From contig NZ_JAKCNS010000022.1 of the NCBI RefSeq assembly GCF_021440345.1, positions 1-64,000 on the forward strand: a stretch of 64,000 bases of DNA, read 5' to 3'. Both the position numbers and the translations under genes were made by a program. This document shows, one piece after another, positions 39,650-51,102 of this stretch (its first letter is position 1; each line of letters opens with the position of its first letter). The notes under the pieces are model-generated. The model made no database searches, was not told the origin of the DNA, and saw only the letters and a program-made list of their open reading frames with translations. Source of the DNA: Kluyvera intermedia. Lineage in GTDB: Bacteria > Pseudomonadota > Gammaproteobacteria > Enterobacterales > Enterobacteriaceae.

Positions 39650-40693
39650 TTACCCTCGAAGTGTAGCCGCAAAATCCAGCATGCGGTTAAGCGGAATTAA
39701 CGCCCCTTCCCGCAGCGCGGCATCCACGTGAATTTCATGCGCAGCACCACCGTTTTCCAGGCTTTCGGCAATCGCCTTCAGGCCATTCATCGCCATCCAC
39801 GGACAGTGTGCGCAGGTTCGACAGGTTGCCCCTTCTCCGGCCGTCGGTGCTTCAAAGAGCTCTTTCTCGGGTACGGCCTGCTGCATCTTGTAGAAGATAC
39901 CGCGATCGGTGGCCACAATCAGTTGCTGATGCGGCAGCATTTTAGCCGCGTTAATCAACTGGCTGGTCGATCCCACAGCATCGGCCATATCAACAATCGC
40001 CTGCGGGGATTCTGGATGAACCAGTACCGCAGCCTGCGGGTAGAGCGACTTCATCCGGCTTAATGCCTGCGTTTTGAATTCGTCATGAACGATACAGGCT
40101 CCCTGCCAGCATAAGACGTCAGCACCGGTTTGTTTTTGCACATAGCGACCCAGATGACGATCCGGTGCCCAGATAATTTTCTCACCCAGGCTATCAAGAT
40201 GTTCGATCAGCTCAACGGCGATGCTCGAGGTCACCACCCAATCCGCCCGCGCTTTCACCGCCGCTGAGGTATTGGCGTACACCACGACGGTACGATCGGG
40301 GTGCGCGTCGCAAAAATCATTGAACGCATCAATAGGACAGCCAAGGTCCAGCGAACATTCCGCGTTCAGCGTGGGCATCAGAATGGTTTTTTCCGGGCTA
40401 AGGATCTTAGCGGTCTCGCCCATAAAGCGCACCCCCGCCACAAGCAGCGTTGAAGCTTCATGCTTTGCGCCAAAGCGCGCCATCTCTAGCGAGTCGGAAA
40501 TACAGCCACCGGTTTCTTCTGCCAGTTGCTGGATCTCCGGGTCGGTATAGTAGTGCGCGACCATGACGGCGTTACGCTCTTTGAGTAACCGCTTGATTTT
40601 TTCACGGTAAAATTGCTTCTCATCGCGACTTAACGGCGTTGGCTTCGGCGGAAACGGGTAAATCGCTGCTTCTGGATCAAACATCACGCTCAT
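39650..40693 (-). CDS. nadA: Quinolinate synthase NadA
   Basis: Makes quinolinate from iminoaspartate and dihydroxyacetone phosphate in de novo NAD synthesis; an oxygen-sensitive [4Fe-4S] enzyme. 347 residues from [14 protein letters not shown] (an ATG one codon earlier is equally readable). Cluster cysteines are seen in the CSLDLGC, CWQGAC and [10 protein letters not shown] regions. First gene of nadA-pnuC with a NadR box upstream. Confidence 0.96.
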   Translation of the reverse strand: MSVMFDPEAAIYPFPPKPTPLSRDEKQFYREKIKRLLKERNAVMVAHYYTDPEIQQLAEETGGCISDSLEMARFGAKHEASTLLVAGVRFMGETAKILSPEKTILMPTLNAECSLDLGCPIDAFNDFCDAHPDRTVVVYANTSAAVKARADWVVTSSIAVELIEHLDSLGEKIIWAPDRHLGRYVQKQTGADVLCWQGACIVHDEFKTQALSRMKSLYPQAAVLVHPESPQAIVDMADAVGSTSQLINAAKMLPHQQLIVATDRGIFYKMQQAVPEKELFEAPTAGEGATCRTCAHCPWMAMNGLKAIAESLENGGAAHEIHVDAALREGALIPLNRMLDFAATLRG

Positions 40694-40765
40694 CATGCTT
40701 CTCGTTTTACTGGCTTAACGAAATAAGCGGCTATCAGGCAAAGTATCGCCTATACCGCGGCAATA

Positions 40766-40783
40766 TGTTTTATATGCTAAACA
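40766..40783 (-). promoter_or_regulatory. NadR box upstream of nadA
   Basis: TGTTTT-N6-TAAACA, one mismatch from the NadR palindrome TGTTTA-N6-TAAACA. Confidence 0.8.
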
Positions 40784-40920
40784 AGATAGCGGATTGTAGA
40801 AAAAAAGTCGTGATGAATTTTGGGCATTTAAGATGCGTTGATATAAACAGCCAAACAGGATGAGAAATGCGTTGGGGCTCGGCCCCGCATGGGAAAAGAA
40901 ATCTCTAAATCACAGATAGC

Positions 40921-40948
40921 AAAAAGGCGCCTTTAGGGCGCCTTTTTA
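40921..40948 (-). terminator. Terminator of the Lys/Val tRNA operon
   Basis: Stem AAAAAGGCGCC/GGGCGCCTTTTT immediately after the last tRNA. Confidence 0.88.
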
Positions 40949-40951
40949 CAC

Positions 40952-41027
40952 TGGTGGGGCGTGCAGGATTCGAACCTGCGACCAATTGATTAAAAGTCAA
41001 CTGCTCTACCAACTGAGCTAACGCCCC
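40952..41027 (-). tRNA. lysQ: tRNA-Lys (UUU), GGGGCGU type
   Basis: 76 nt including encoded CCA; anticodon loop CUUUUAA with UUU. Acceptor stem GGGGCGU pairs with ACGCCCC. Last of seven genes in the transcript; by order it corresponds to E. coli lysQ. Confidence 0.95.
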
Positions 41028-41059
41028 CTTATGGGGTTTACTACATAATCTTTTCAGGA

Positions 41060-41135
41060 TGGTGGGGCGTGCAGGATTCGAACCTGCGACCAATTGATTA
41101 AAAGTCAACTGCTCTACCAACTGAGCTAACGCCCC
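41060..41135 (-). tRNA. lysZ: tRNA-Lys (UUU), GGGGCGU type
   Basis: 76 nt with encoded CCA, the same sequence as the neighbouring GGGGCGU-type lysine tRNA. Corresponds by order to E. coli lysZ. Confidence 0.95.
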
Positions 41136-41178
41136 ATTCGGGTGTTGCCTGAAAGATTTTACTCGGGACCATCAATGA

Positions 41179-41254
41179 TGGTGGGTCGTGCAGGATTCGA
41201 ACCTGCGACCAATTGATTAAAAGTCAACTGCTCTACCAACTGAGCTAACGACCC
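41179..41254 (-). tRNA. lysY: tRNA-Lys (UUU), GGGUCGU type
   Basis: 76 nt with CCA. Its acceptor stem is GGGUCGU/ACGACCC, the form used in E. coli, whereas the other four lysine copies here have GGGGCGU/ACGCCCC, a compensated base-pair change. Corresponds by order to lysY. Confidence 0.95.
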
Positions 41255-41257
41255 GAG

Positions 41258-41333
41258 TGGTGGGTGATGACGGGATCGAACCGCCGACCCCCTCCTTGTA
41301 AGGGAGGTGCTCTCCCAGCTGAGCTAATCACCC
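41258..41333 (-). tRNA. valZ: tRNA-Val (UAC)
   Basis: 76 nt with CCA, anticodon UAC in loop CUUACAA. Separated by only 3 nt from the next tRNA in the transcript. Corresponds by order to valZ. Confidence 0.95.
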
Positions 41334-41385
41334 GAAACTGCGCTGGATACTGCCGGTACTGCTTTCACCGTGCCCACCGTTAAGA

Positions 41386-41461
41386 TGGTGGGGCGTGCAG
41401 GATTCGAACCTGCGACCAATTGATTAAAAGTCAACTGCTCTACCAACTGAGCTAACGCCCC
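41386..41461 (-). tRNA. lysW: tRNA-Lys (UUU), GGGGCGU type
   Basis: 76 nt with CCA; GGGGCGU acceptor stem. Lies 2 nt from the preceding tRNA-Val. Corresponds by order to lysW. Confidence 0.95.
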
Positions 41462-41463
41462 GG

Positions 41464-41539
41464 TGGTGGGTGATGACGGGATCGAACCGCCGACCCCCTC
41501 CTTGTAAGGGAGGTGCTCTCCCAGCTGAGCTAATCACCC
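41464..41539 (-). tRNA. valT: tRNA-Val (UAC)
   Basis: 76 nt with CCA, the same sequence as the other valine copy. Corresponds by order to valT. Confidence 0.95.
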
Positions 41540-41564
41540 GTACTACGCTGGATACTGCTTTAAG

Positions 41565-41640
41565 TGGTGGGGCGTGCAGGATTCGAACCTGCGACCAATT
41601 GATTAAAAGTCAACTGCTCTACCAACTGAGCTAACGCCCC
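41565..41640 (-). tRNA. lysT: tRNA-Lys (UUU), GGGGCGU type
   Basis: 76 nt with CCA; first gene of the operon, corresponding by order to lysT. A stable-RNA-type promoter precedes it. Confidence 0.95.
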
Positions 41641-41691
41641 ACTTTTTTTGTCACTTTCGGGCTGTTTGATATCCCTTGGCAACGGCGGCAT

Positions 41692-41719
41692 ATATTACTG
41701 AATTCAGAATTCTGCGCAA
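41692..41719 (-). promoter_or_regulatory. Promoter of the Lys/Val tRNA operon
   Basis: Minus-strand TTGCGC - 16 nt - TAATAT followed by a GC-rich discriminator (GCCGCCG), the feature that makes stable RNA promoters sensitive to ppGpp. Confidence 0.65.
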
Positions 41720-41805
41720 CAAAAATTTCGACAAAGATCACTTAACTGCTTATGTTTCATGCGGCAAGACCAGAAATAACGCGATTTCTGGTCTTACTTT
41801 ATGCA

Positions 41806-42600
41806 TTACAGTCCGCTAAGACGTTTTTGCGCCTGTTTCGCACCGTCGGTACCTGGGTACTTGCTGACAACCTGCTGGTAGACCGCTTTTGCTTTTGCGG
41901 TGTCCCCTTTGTCCTGCATGATAACCCCAACCTTAAACATCGCGTCCGCCGCCTTAGGCGACTTCGGGTAGTTTTTCACCACCGATGCAAAATAAAAGGC
42001 CGCATCATCTTTTTTACCCTTGTTGTAATTCAACTGGCCCAGCCAATAGTTAGCATTTGGCTGATAGGTTGAATCAGGGTACTTTTTGATGAAGTTCTGA
42101 AACGCCGCAATCGCGTCATCCTGACGAGCGCTATCTTTTACTAACGCAATCGCTGCGTTGTAATCGGTATTCGCATCGCCCGTCTGCGCAGGCACGCCGG
42201 AAGCCGCCGTATCGCCGCCTGCAGGCGCTGCTGTCGCCGCCGCATTGCTTTGGTCACCCGAAGCTTGCTGCGTCTGCGCACTGCCGCTACCGCCGTTTAG
42301 GCTGTCAATTTGCAGCATGATCTGTTTTTGACGATCCACAATCTGATTCAGCTGGTACTGACTTTCCTGGATTTGGCCTCGCAGGGCGTCAATATCGGTC
42401 TGATTATCGGAGAGTTGTTGCTGGAGTTGGGTCAAAAGCTGACTGTGAGCATTAGAAATACGCTCGAGTTGAGTGACACGGTCTTCGACCGAGCCTGAGC
42501 CGACACTACTGATTGGCGCCTGAGCAAAAGCGGCCCAGGGGGCCGCTATGCCAACCAGTAACGACAGACTCAACAGGTGATGTCTGAAGTTACTGCTCAT
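41806..42600 (-). CDS. cpoB: Cell division coordinator CpoB (YbgF)
   Basis: A periplasmic protein that couples PBP1B/LpoB peptidoglycan synthesis to Tol-driven outer membrane constriction. 264 residues: signal peptide (about 1-26, AFA), N-terminal trimerising coiled coil (about 35-95, heptads such as LERISNAHSQLLTQLQQQL), a Gln/Ala/Gly-rich linker, and a C-terminal TPR domain (about 140-264; YWLGQLNYNKGK, AKAVYQQVVSKYPG). Last gene of the tol-pal cluster, 9 nt after pal. Confidence 0.95.
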   Translation of the reverse strand: MSSNFRHHLLSLSLLVGIAAPWAAFAQAPISSVGSGSVEDRVTQLERISNAHSQLLTQLQQQLSDNQTDIDALRGQIQESQYQLNQIVDRQKQIMLQIDSLNGGSGSAQTQQASGDQSNAAATAAPAGGDTAASGVPAQTGDANTDYNAAIALVKDSARQDDAIAAFQNFIKKYPDSTYQPNANYWLGQLNYNKGKKDDAAFYFASVVKNYPKSPKAADAMFKVGVIMQDKGDTAKAKAVYQQVVSKYPGTDGAKQAQKRLSGL

Positions 42601-42609
42601 GCAATTCTC

Positions 42610-43155
<546 letters not shown>

Positions 43156-43165
43156 TTAATTATTA

Positions 43166-44458
43166 TTACAGATACGGCGACCAGGCAGGGAATTTGACCT
43201 GTCCATCAGTTGCCGGAAGACGCGCTTTGAAACGCCCATCTGTAGAAACCAAATTCAGCACGGATCCCATCCCCTGAGAAGAGCTGTAGATTACCATCGT
43301 GCCGTTAGGTGCCAGACTTGGCGTTTCGTCCAGGAACGTTGACGACAATACTTGTACGCCACCCGCTACCAGATCCTGCTTAGCAATGTGCTGCTGGCCG
43401 TTAGCCGAGCTTACCATTACCATAAATTTACCGTCGCTGCTGACATCTGCGTCCTGGTTCTGCGAACCTTCCCAGGTAATACGCTGCGGAGCACCGCCGC
43501 CAACATTAACTTTATACACCTGTGGACGACCGGCCTGGTCAGAAGTAAAGGCCAGGTTCTGGCTGTCCGGGAACCAGGTTGGTTCGGTGTTGTTACTACG
43601 ACCATCAGTGACCTGACGAATCTGGCCGGAGCCGATATCCATCACGTACAGGTTCAGGCTACCGGTTTTAGACAGGGCAAACGCCAGTTTGCTGCCATCC
43701 GGAGAGAACGCTGGTGCACCGTTGTGACGAGGGAACGAAGCCACCTGACGTACTGCACCGTTAGCCAATGTCTGGATAACCAGCGCTGAACGGCCGCTTT
43801 CGAAGGTCACGTAAGCCAGTTTAGAACCGTCTGGAGACCACGCCGGAGACATCAGCGGCTGTGGAGAACGGTGAACCACGAACTGGTTGTAACCATCGTA
43901 ATCGGATACGCGCAGCTCATACGGGAACTGACCGCCGTTGGTCTGAACCACGTAGGCGATACGGGTACGGAATGCACCTTTAATGCTGGTCAGCTTCTCG
44001 AACACTTCGTCACTGGCAGTATGGCCAGCATAACGCAGCCACTGCTTGTTCACTTTATAGGTGTTCTGTGCCAGCACGGTACCTGGTGCCGCACCGGTAT
44101 CAACCAGCTGATAAGACACATTATAGCTGCCGTCAGCGTTAGGCGTTACCTGACCGACAACAACAGTATCAATACCCAGCGCAGACCATGCTGCCGGCTG
44201 AACTTCTTGAGCGGTACCCGGCTGCTGCGGCAGACGAGAGCGATCTAATGGGTTAAATTTCCCGCTGTTACGCAGGTCGGCGCCAACGATGCCGCCAATA
44301 TCTTCAGGTGCAGCACCCGGCCCGGCCCACTGGAACGGAACGACGCCAATCGGACGTGCGGAGTCCACCCCTTGGGTGATCTCGATACGTACTTCTGCGT
44401 GCAGCACGGCTGCCCACAGCATCAGAAAACCAAACGCTACTCGTAATGCCTGCTTCAT
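43166..44458 (-). CDS. tolB: Periplasmic beta-propeller TolB
   Basis: Partner of Pal and TolA; 430 residues from [15 protein letters not shown] (a second ATG one codon upstream is possible). Signal peptide cleaved about after LHA; the mature N-terminus holds the TolA-binding box. D1 domain, then a six-bladed propeller with SPDGSKLA-type repeats binding Pal. About 130 nt downstream of tolA. Confidence 0.96.
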   Translation of the reverse strand: MKQALRVAFGFLMLWAAVLHAEVRIEITQGVDSARPIGVVPFQWAGPGAAPEDIGGIVGADLRNSGKFNPLDRSRLPQQPGTAQEVQPAAWSALGIDTVVVGQVTPNADGSYNVSYQLVDTGAAPGTVLAQNTYKVNKQWLRYAGHTASDEVFEKLTSIKGAFRTRIAYVVQTNGGQFPYELRVSDYDGYNQFVVHRSPQPLMSPAWSPDGSKLAYVTFESGRSALVIQTLANGAVRQVASFPRHNGAPAFSPDGSKLAFALSKTGSLNLYVMDIGSGQIRQVTDGRSNNTEPTWFPDSQNLAFTSDQAGRPQVYKVNVGGGAPQRITWEGSQNQDADVSSDGKFMVMVSSANGQQHIAKQDLVAGGVQVLSSTFLDETPSLAPNGTMVIYSSSQGMGSVLNLVSTDGRFKARLPATDGQVKFPAWSPYL

Positions 44459-44590
44459 CATTTCTCCCTTATCCAGGCGGAAAGCCCACGATAATTTAGC
44501 AGAATGTTAACAAACTAAAATACACAAAACTACCAAAACCCTGCGACGATCTCGCCTTTATTTTTCACGTACTGCCGCGAAAAATAATCT

Positions 44591-45838
44591 TTATGGCTTG
44601 AAGTCCAGTGGCGCATTTTTAAAGGTCTGCCAAACCGATTGTGAAGGCGGTTTCGGGAACTTGGTCATCCGGTTTGTTGCCGCCAGCATCTGCTGACAAA
44701 ACGCCGGATCGCCACCTTCCTGCTTCACGCTCAACACAGTACCGTCTTCGGCCATGTTGACACGCAAGGTACAGGTTTTTCCTTTGTAGGTATCCCAGTC
44801 ATATAAATGACCTTTGATCGCAGCCTGAACCTGCGCAATGTATGACGCAATTTCAGCCTGTGATGCCCCACCCTGTCCTTGTTTACTACCTTTAGCAGGA
44901 GATGAGCCCCCAGCGCTACCGCTGGTATTTCCTTTCGGCGCATTCTTACCTGAACTGAGATCGCCCAGCAGGTCATCAACACCGGAAGCTGCAGCCGCTT
45001 TTTCAGCTGCAGCCGCTTTTTCAGCTGCAGCCGCTTTCTTCGCTGCGGCAGCTTTTTTATCTGCGGCAGCTTTATCGGCAGCGGCTTTTTTATCTGCAGC
45101 AGCCTTTTCGGCGGCGGCAGCTTTATCTGCAGCGGCTTTCTCAGCGGCAGCTGCCGCTTTTTTCTCTGCTTCAGCAGCCGCTTTCTTCTCTGCATCGGCA
45201 GCGGCTTTCGCCGCCGCTTTAGCAGCCGTCGCTTCGGCTACCTTTTTCGCATCGGCGGCCGCTTTGGCAGCTTCGGCTTCCGCTTTCTTCTGAGCATCTG
45301 CGGCAGCTTTTTTCGCGGCTTCCGCGGCGACTTTAGCCTGTGCGTCTGCTTTTACTTTGGCATCAGCAGCCGCTTTAACAGCAGCTTCCGCGGCCTCTTT
45401 GGCCTGAGCATCCACTTTTGCTTTCGCATCTGCTGCCGCTTTCGCCGCCGCTTCTTCAGCTTGTTTCTGCTGCTCCTGCGCCTGCTTCGCTGCATCCTGA
45501 GCCTGTAAACGCTCTTTTTCCAGCGCTTTTAAGCGAGCCTGTTCTGCCGCCTGCTTTTCACGCAATTCTTCAGCCTGCTGTTGAGCCTGTTTTTCACGCT
45601 GCTCTTGCGCACGTTTTGAACTAGCCTGCTGCTGCTGCGTACGATTATAGTTCTCGACGACCGCACCGGGATCGACCATAACTGCATCGATGGACGAACC
45701 GCCGCCACCGCCGGCTGCAGCGTCTATATGCTCATCGAACGAACTCCAGATCAGTGCTGCAAAAAGAATGACGTGCAGCACAGCTGAAATAATTATCGCT
45801 CGTTTAAGCTTGTCGTTTTGTTCGGTTGCCTTTGACAC
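44591..45838 (-). CDS. tolA: TolA, energy-transducing envelope protein
   Basis: Links TolQR in the inner membrane to TolB/Pal. 415 residues from GTG (MSKATEQNDKLKRAI), the start used in E. coli; an ATG eight codons upstream is in frame but less likely. Domain I: TM helix about 13-33 with the SHLS-like SAVLH motif; domain II: very long alanine/lysine-rich helix (about 60-300) built of AAADAKKKAEA-type repeats; domain III (about 325-415) with CTLRVNMAEDGTV and the disulfide cysteines. Repeat length in domain II varies between strains. Confidence 0.95.
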   Translation of the reverse strand: MSKATEQNDKLKRAIIISAVLHVILFAALIWSSFDEHIDAAAGGGGGSSIDAVMVDPGAVVENYNRTQQQQASSKRAQEQREKQAQQQAEELREKQAAEQARLKALEKERLQAQDAAKQAQEQQKQAEEAAAKAAADAKAKVDAQAKEAAEAAVKAAADAKVKADAQAKVAAEAAKKAAADAQKKAEAEAAKAAADAKKVAEATAAKAAAKAAADAEKKAAAEAEKKAAAAAEKAAADKAAAAEKAAADKKAAADKAAADKKAAAAKKAAAAEKAAAAEKAAAASGVDDLLGDLSSGKNAPKGNTSGSAGGSSPAKGSKQGQGGASQAEIASYIAQVQAAIKGHLYDWDTYKGKTCTLRVNMAEDGTVLSVKQEGGDPAFCQQMLAATNRMTKFPKPPSQSVWQTFKNAPLDFKP

Positions 45839-45931
45839 TCTCGGTTCCCAAAAACTGTTCACCCATTACCCTGCAGCAAACAACATAGGCTGTTGCCAAC
45901 CTACGTCTGCTGCTGCGCGGCATGTCGGCGA

Positions 45932-46360
45932 TTAAATTGGCTGGGTCATTAACCCGACCGATTTCACCCCGGCGCTGTGTAACAGGTTAAGCGCTTTAAT
46001 TATTTCATCATAAGGCACGTCTTTCGCGCCCCCAATTAAGAAGACCGTCTTCGGATTCGCCTCTAAACGGCGCTGCGCTTCTGCAACAACCTGTTCAGGT
46101 GGCAGTTGCGGCATCTTCTCCTGGCCAACGTTCACGCTGTACTGCCCTACGCCGGACACTTCAACAATGACCGGGGGTTCATCATTACTGCTGACAGCCT
46201 GTGATTCGGTTGCATCAGGGAGATCCACTTCCACGCTCTGCGTAATGATCGGCGCTGTCGCCATAAAGATCAGCAGCAGCACCAACAACACATCCAGCAG
46301 CGGAACGATGTTAATTTCGGACTTCAGTTCGCGACGTCCGCGTCCACGTGCTCTGGCCAT
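45932..46360 (-). CDS. tolR: TolR
   Basis: A 142-residue ExbD-like inner-membrane protein. Single TM (about 18-40) with the proton-channel aspartate in VPLLDVLLVLLLIFM, then a periplasmic domain. It lies 3 nt after tolQ and 93 nt before tolA. Confidence 0.97.
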   Translation of the reverse strand: MARARGRGRRELKSEINIVPLLDVLLVLLLIFMATAPIITQSVEVDLPDATESQAVSSNDEPPVIVEVSGVGQYSVNVGQEKMPQLPPEQVVAEAQRRLEANPKTVFLIGGAKDVPYDEIIKALNLLHSAGVKSVGLMTQPI

Positions 46361-46363
46361 GGC

Positions 46364-47457
<1,094 letters not shown>

Positions 47458-47564
47458 TTTACGTCCCAGTAATGCAAAAAATTTTTTGGGTTTTTGAACT
47501 TCGCTACTATACGCGCGGGAAAGATGGTTTGGAATGGGAAGAAGTAAACGGAGAGTAAATTTTT

Positions 47565-47584
47565 ATGGGCTTGTGCAAGCCCAT
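47565..47584. other. Hairpin between ybgE and ybgC
   Basis: ATGGGCTT/AAGCCCAT with a 4-nt loop just past the ybgE stop. The run beside it is mixed A/T, so it may be a weak terminator of the cyd operon. Confidence 0.45.
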
Positions 47585-47603
47585 CATTATCAGGCGGGAG
47601 TTT

Positions 47604-47900
47604 TCAGCGGTAGAAGAAAAATATCAGACCTGCGAATAATACAAGATCGGCGATAAGCGGACAAAAAATCCCCTGCCAGTGAATCGACCGAGGGCGGAAA
47701 CCGACCCCGTGAATCACGCCAGCGCACACTGACCACATCAGCAGAAAACCGTGCCAGATTTCCAGCTCGCTGGTCTTCGCCGCAAAACGCGTCGGATCCC
47801 AGAAAATACAGCCAGCTAACGCCAGGGCCATAACAAGGGAAAGCGCCCGCAAGGGGCGCTTATCCATTATCGCGTACAACGTTGCGATAATATTTTTCAT
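47604..47900 (-). CDS. ybgE: Inner-membrane protein YbgE of the cyd operon
   Basis: A 98-residue membrane protein with three hydrophobic segments (about 20-36, 50-70, 78-96), and WHGFLLMWSVCAGVIHGVGF conserved in YbgE. It belongs to the cydAB-cydX-ybgE operon; its function is not settled. The start overlaps the cydX stop (TGATG). Confidence 0.92.
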   Translation of the reverse strand: MKNIIATLYAIMDKRPLRALSLVMALALAGCIFWDPTRFAAKTSELEIWHGFLLMWSVCAGVIHGVGFRPRSIHWQGIFCPLIADLVLFAGLIFFFYR

Positions 47901-48013
47901 CAGTGTTCTTCTTCACCCGCTTTGGTCGCTTCAACGTGCTCAAGCGCCAGGGCGGTGATCACGCCGAATGCACAGGCAAGAAGCGTTCCCAAAATCCATG
48001 CGAAATACCACAT
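47900..48013 (-). CDS. cydX: CydX, small subunit of cytochrome bd-I
   Basis: A 37-residue single-helix protein, MWYFAWILGTLLACAFGVIT followed by an acidic tail ending EEEH. It is needed for stable, active cytochrome bd-I. It lies 14 nt after cydB and overlaps ybgE by one base. Confidence 0.96.
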   Translation of the reverse strand: MWYFAWILGTLLACAFGVITALALEHVEATKAGEEEH

Positions 48014-48027
48014 ATTCAGCTCCTTAC

Positions 48028-49167
48028 TTAGTACAGAGAGTGGGTGTTACGTTCGATATCTTCTTTAGTGATACGACCGAACATTTTCCAGTAACACCAG
48101 GTGGTGTAGGCCAGAATAATCGGTACGAAGATAATCGCTACATAGGTCATCAGGTTCAGCGTCAGCTGGCTAGATGTCGCATCCCACATGGTCAGGCTTG
48201 CGTTCATCATCGTGCTGGAAGGCATAATGAACGGGAACATTGCAATGCCAGCGGTCAGGATGATGCATGCCAGAGTCAGTGAAGAGAACAGGAACGCCCA
48301 TGCCCCTTTATCTGCTTTGGTGGTCACAATAGTCAGCAACGGCAGCACCACGCCCAGAGCAGGAATCGCCCACAGCGCTGGCATGTTGTTGAAGTTCACC
48401 ATCCATGCACCGGCTTCACGCGCCACTTCTTTGGTCAGTGGGTTAGACGGACCGGTGTGATCCAGAACCGATTTCACCACATAGCCATCAATGCCGTAGT
48501 AAACCCAAACGCCTGCCAGTGCGAAGCACACCAGCGTGACCAGCGCCGCAACCATAGAAACGTTACGAGTACGCAGGTGCAGTTCGCCCACGGTACGCAT
48601 TTGCAGGTAGGTGGCGCCCTGAGTCAGGATCATTGCGGCACTGACGATACCGGCCAGCAGACCAAACGGGTTCAGCAACTGGAAGAAGTTACCGGTGTAG
48701 TACAGACGCATATATTCGTCGACATGGAACGGTACGCCCTGCAGCAGGTTACCAAACGCCACGCCGATAACCAGCGGTGGCACGAAGCTACCGATGAAGA
48801 TGCCCCAGTCCCACATGTTGCGCCAACGGGTGTCTTCAATCTTCGAGCGGTAGTCAAAACCGACCGGACGGAAGAACAAGGACGCCAGCACCAGAATCAT
48901 CGCCACATAGAAGCCGGAGAACGCGGCAGCATAGACCATCGGCCATGCGGCGAACAGCGCGCCGCCTGCGGTGATGAGCCATACCTGGTTACCGTCCCAG
49001 TGTGGAGCGATGGAGTTAATCATGATTCGACGCTCGGTGTCGTTACGACCGAGGAAACGGGTGAGCATGCCCACCCCCATGTCGAAGCCATCGGCGACAG
49101 CAAAACCAATCAGCAAGATACCGATCAGCAGCCACCAGATAAAACGCAATACTTCATAATCGATCAT
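48028..49167 (-). CDS. cydB: Cytochrome bd-I ubiquinol oxidase subunit II, CydB
   Basis: A 379-residue protein with eight or nine TM helices, supporting haem b595/d binding and assembly. N-terminus MIDYEVLRFIWWLLIGILLIGFA and GMGMLTRFLGR-like loop as in E. coli. It follows cydA by 15 nt. Confidence 0.97.
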   Translation of the reverse strand: MIDYEVLRFIWWLLIGILLIGFAVADGFDMGVGMLTRFLGRNDTERRIMINSIAPHWDGNQVWLITAGGALFAAWPMVYAAAFSGFYVAMILVLASLFFRPVGFDYRSKIEDTRWRNMWDWGIFIGSFVPPLVIGVAFGNLLQGVPFHVDEYMRLYYTGNFFQLLNPFGLLAGIVSAAMILTQGATYLQMRTVGELHLRTRNVSMVAALVTLVCFALAGVWVYYGIDGYVVKSVLDHTGPSNPLTKEVAREAGAWMVNFNNMPALWAIPALGVVLPLLTIVTTKADKGAWAFLFSSLTLACIILTAGIAMFPFIMPSSTMMNASLTMWDATSSQLTLNLMTYVAIIFVPIILAYTTWCYWKMFGRITKEDIERNTHSLY

Positions 49168-49182
49168 TTGACGACTCCTGTC

Positions 49183-50751
49183 TTAGCGTGCCGGCTGAGT
49201 AGTCGCGGTAGACTGCTCATAGTGGTAACGACCGGTTTTCAGGCTGCTTGGGCCACGGCGGGCAAATTTGAACATCAGGTACAGCTCCGCCACGAGGAAC
49301 AGGGTGTACAGACCACAAATCAACAGCATCGAGAAGATCAGATCGCCTGGGGTCAGGCTGGAGTTGGCCACTGCCGTTGGCAGCACCTCACCAATCGCCC
49401 ACGGCTGACGGCCGTATTCGGCAACGAACCAGCCGGACTCGATAGCAATCCACGGCAGCGGAATCGCATACAGCGCGGTACGCAGCAGCCATTTTTTCTC
49501 GCCGATCTTGTTACGAATAACGGTCCAGAAGGAGACAGCTATAATCGCCAGCATCAGGATGCCGCACGCCACCATGATACGGAAAGCGAAGTACAGCGGC
49601 GCAACGCGTGGGATCGAGTCTTTGGTTGCCTGGCTAATCTGCGCTTCCGTCGCGTCAGCGACGTTGTCGGTATAGCGTTTCAGCAGCAGACCGTAGCCCA
49701 GGTCTTTCTTAACGTTGTTGAACTCATCGCGAATGGTCTGGTCAGTCGAGCCACCGCGCAGCTGTTCCAGCAGCGAGTAAGCTTTCATGCCGTTACGAAT
49801 ACGCTCTTCGTGCTGCACCATCAGATCTTTCAGGCCCGTCACCTGCTTATCAACCGAACGGGTGGCAATGATGCCCAGCGCGTAAGGAATCTGAATAGCG
49901 AAGTGGTTTTCCTGCGCATCCTGGTCCGGAATACCAAACAGAGTGAAGGCTGCCGGAGCCGGCTGCGTTTCCCATTCGGCTTCAATCGCAGCCAGTTTGG
50001 TTTTCTGTACGTCACCCATTTCGTAGCCGGATTCATCACCCAGAACGATAACGGAGAGGATAGCCGCCATGCCGAAGCTTGCTGCAATCGCGAAGGAGCG
50101 TTTCGCAAAAGCGAAATCGCGTCCGCGCAGCATATAGTAGGAGCTGATACCGAGAACGAACATCGCGCCGCAAACGTAGCCAGATGCCACGGTGTGGACG
50201 AACTTAACCTGCGCAACCGGGTTCAGGACCAGCTCGGAGAAGCTGACCATTTCCATACGCATGGTTTCGAAGTTGAAATCGGAAGCGATTGGGTTTTGCA
50301 TCCAGCCGTTCGCTACCAGAATCCACAGTGCGGAGAGGTTGGAGCCAAGCGCCACCAGCCAGGTGACAGCCATGTGCTGGACTTTACCCAGACGATCCCA
50401 ACCGAAGAAGAACAGACCTACAAAGGTAGATTCGAGGAAGAAGGCCATCAGACCTTCGATGGCCAGCGGCGCACCGAAGATATCGCCCACATAGTGGGAA
50501 TAGTATGACCAGTTAGTCCCGAACTGGAACTCCATCGTCAGACCGGTAGCCACACCCAGCGCAAAGTTGATACCAAACAACTTGCCCCAGAACTTGGTCA
50601 TATCTTTATAAATCTGTTTGCCGGAAAGGACGTAAACCGTTTCCATGATTGCCAGCAGGAACGCCATACCCAGCGTCAGCGGAACAAACAGGAAGTGGTA
50701 CATCGCGGTCAAGGCAAACTGTAAGCGCGACAGTTCGACTATATCTAACAT
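49183..50751 (-). CDS. cydA: Cytochrome bd-I ubiquinol oxidase subunit I, CydA
   Basis: Carries haems b558, b595 and d and oxidises ubiquinol with high oxygen affinity. 522 residues from [19 protein letters not shown] (His19 haem ligand); an ATG one codon earlier is possible, the longer frame is not supported. The Q-loop with [19 protein letters not shown] and the [13 protein letters not shown] motif are present. First gene of cydABX-ybgE; the upstream region holds an FNR site. Confidence 0.97.
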   Translation of the reverse strand: MLDIVELSRLQFALTAMYHFLFVPLTLGMAFLLAIMETVYVLSGKQIYKDMTKFWGKLFGINFALGVATGLTMEFQFGTNWSYYSHYVGDIFGAPLAIEGLMAFFLESTFVGLFFFGWDRLGKVQHMAVTWLVALGSNLSALWILVANGWMQNPIASDFNFETMRMEMVSFSELVLNPVAQVKFVHTVASGYVCGAMFVLGISSYYMLRGRDFAFAKRSFAIAASFGMAAILSVIVLGDESGYEMGDVQKTKLAAIEAEWETQPAPAAFTLFGIPDQDAQENHFAIQIPYALGIIATRSVDKQVTGLKDLMVQHEERIRNGMKAYSLLEQLRGGSTDQTIRDEFNNVKKDLGYGLLLKRYTDNVADATEAQISQATKDSIPRVAPLYFAFRIMVACGILMLAIIAVSFWTVIRNKIGEKKWLLRTALYAIPLPWIAIESGWFVAEYGRQPWAIGEVLPTAVANSSLTPGDLIFSMLLICGLYTLFLVAELYLMFKFARRGPSSLKTGRYHYEQSTATTQPAR

Positions 50752-51088
50752 CATGACTCCTTGCTCATCGCATGAAGACTCCGAGATTGAACCCATTTGC
50801 AGGATTCAAACACATGCCCCAATACAAATTTATTTGTCCCCTTCCCTACTGCCACCCCTTGCGAAGAACAGGAAACAGCAATAAGTGAAAGTTACAAACG
50901 TGTTAATAAAAAACTCAATTGATCCCTAAAATATATTACGCTGTAAAACCCTTACAATAAACAGGTTTTTATTGGATAAGTTTTACGTTTTTCGACGGTG
51001 ATCAATTTATAGCGAATCAGATAGGTTTCAGCCAATTTGATCCACGACAATTTAACGGTTTTAGTAAGTTATATCCAGTCATTACATA

Positions 51089-51102
51089 TTGATTTAAATC
51101 AA
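51089..51102. promoter_or_regulatory. FNR site in the cydA upstream region
   Basis: TTGATTTAAATCAA, a perfect FNR palindrome about 340 bp upstream of cydA. The 870-bp gap between cydA and mngB is AT-rich and also holds several GTTAA-rich stretches (for example 51155-51225 and 51325-51345) that could be ArcA-P sites. In E. coli the cyd operon has multiple promoters with ArcA activation and FNR repression. I see no convincing gene; a 73-codon frame at 51420-51641 lacks features. Confidence 0.75.

Noticed and set aside
40952-41640. Regularly spaced near-identical repeats suggestive of CRISPR
   Set aside because: The repeats are complete tRNA genes with cloverleaf sequences and encoded CCA.
44838-45293. 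Ala/Ser-rich plus-strand frame
   Set aside because: It is the antisense of the TolA alanine/lysine repeat domain.
48457-50508. 683-codon open frame on the plus strand
   Set aside because: It is antisense to cydB/cydA, composed of low-complexity Gln/His/Arg-rich sequence typical of a shadow of strongly biased codons, with no family resemblance.
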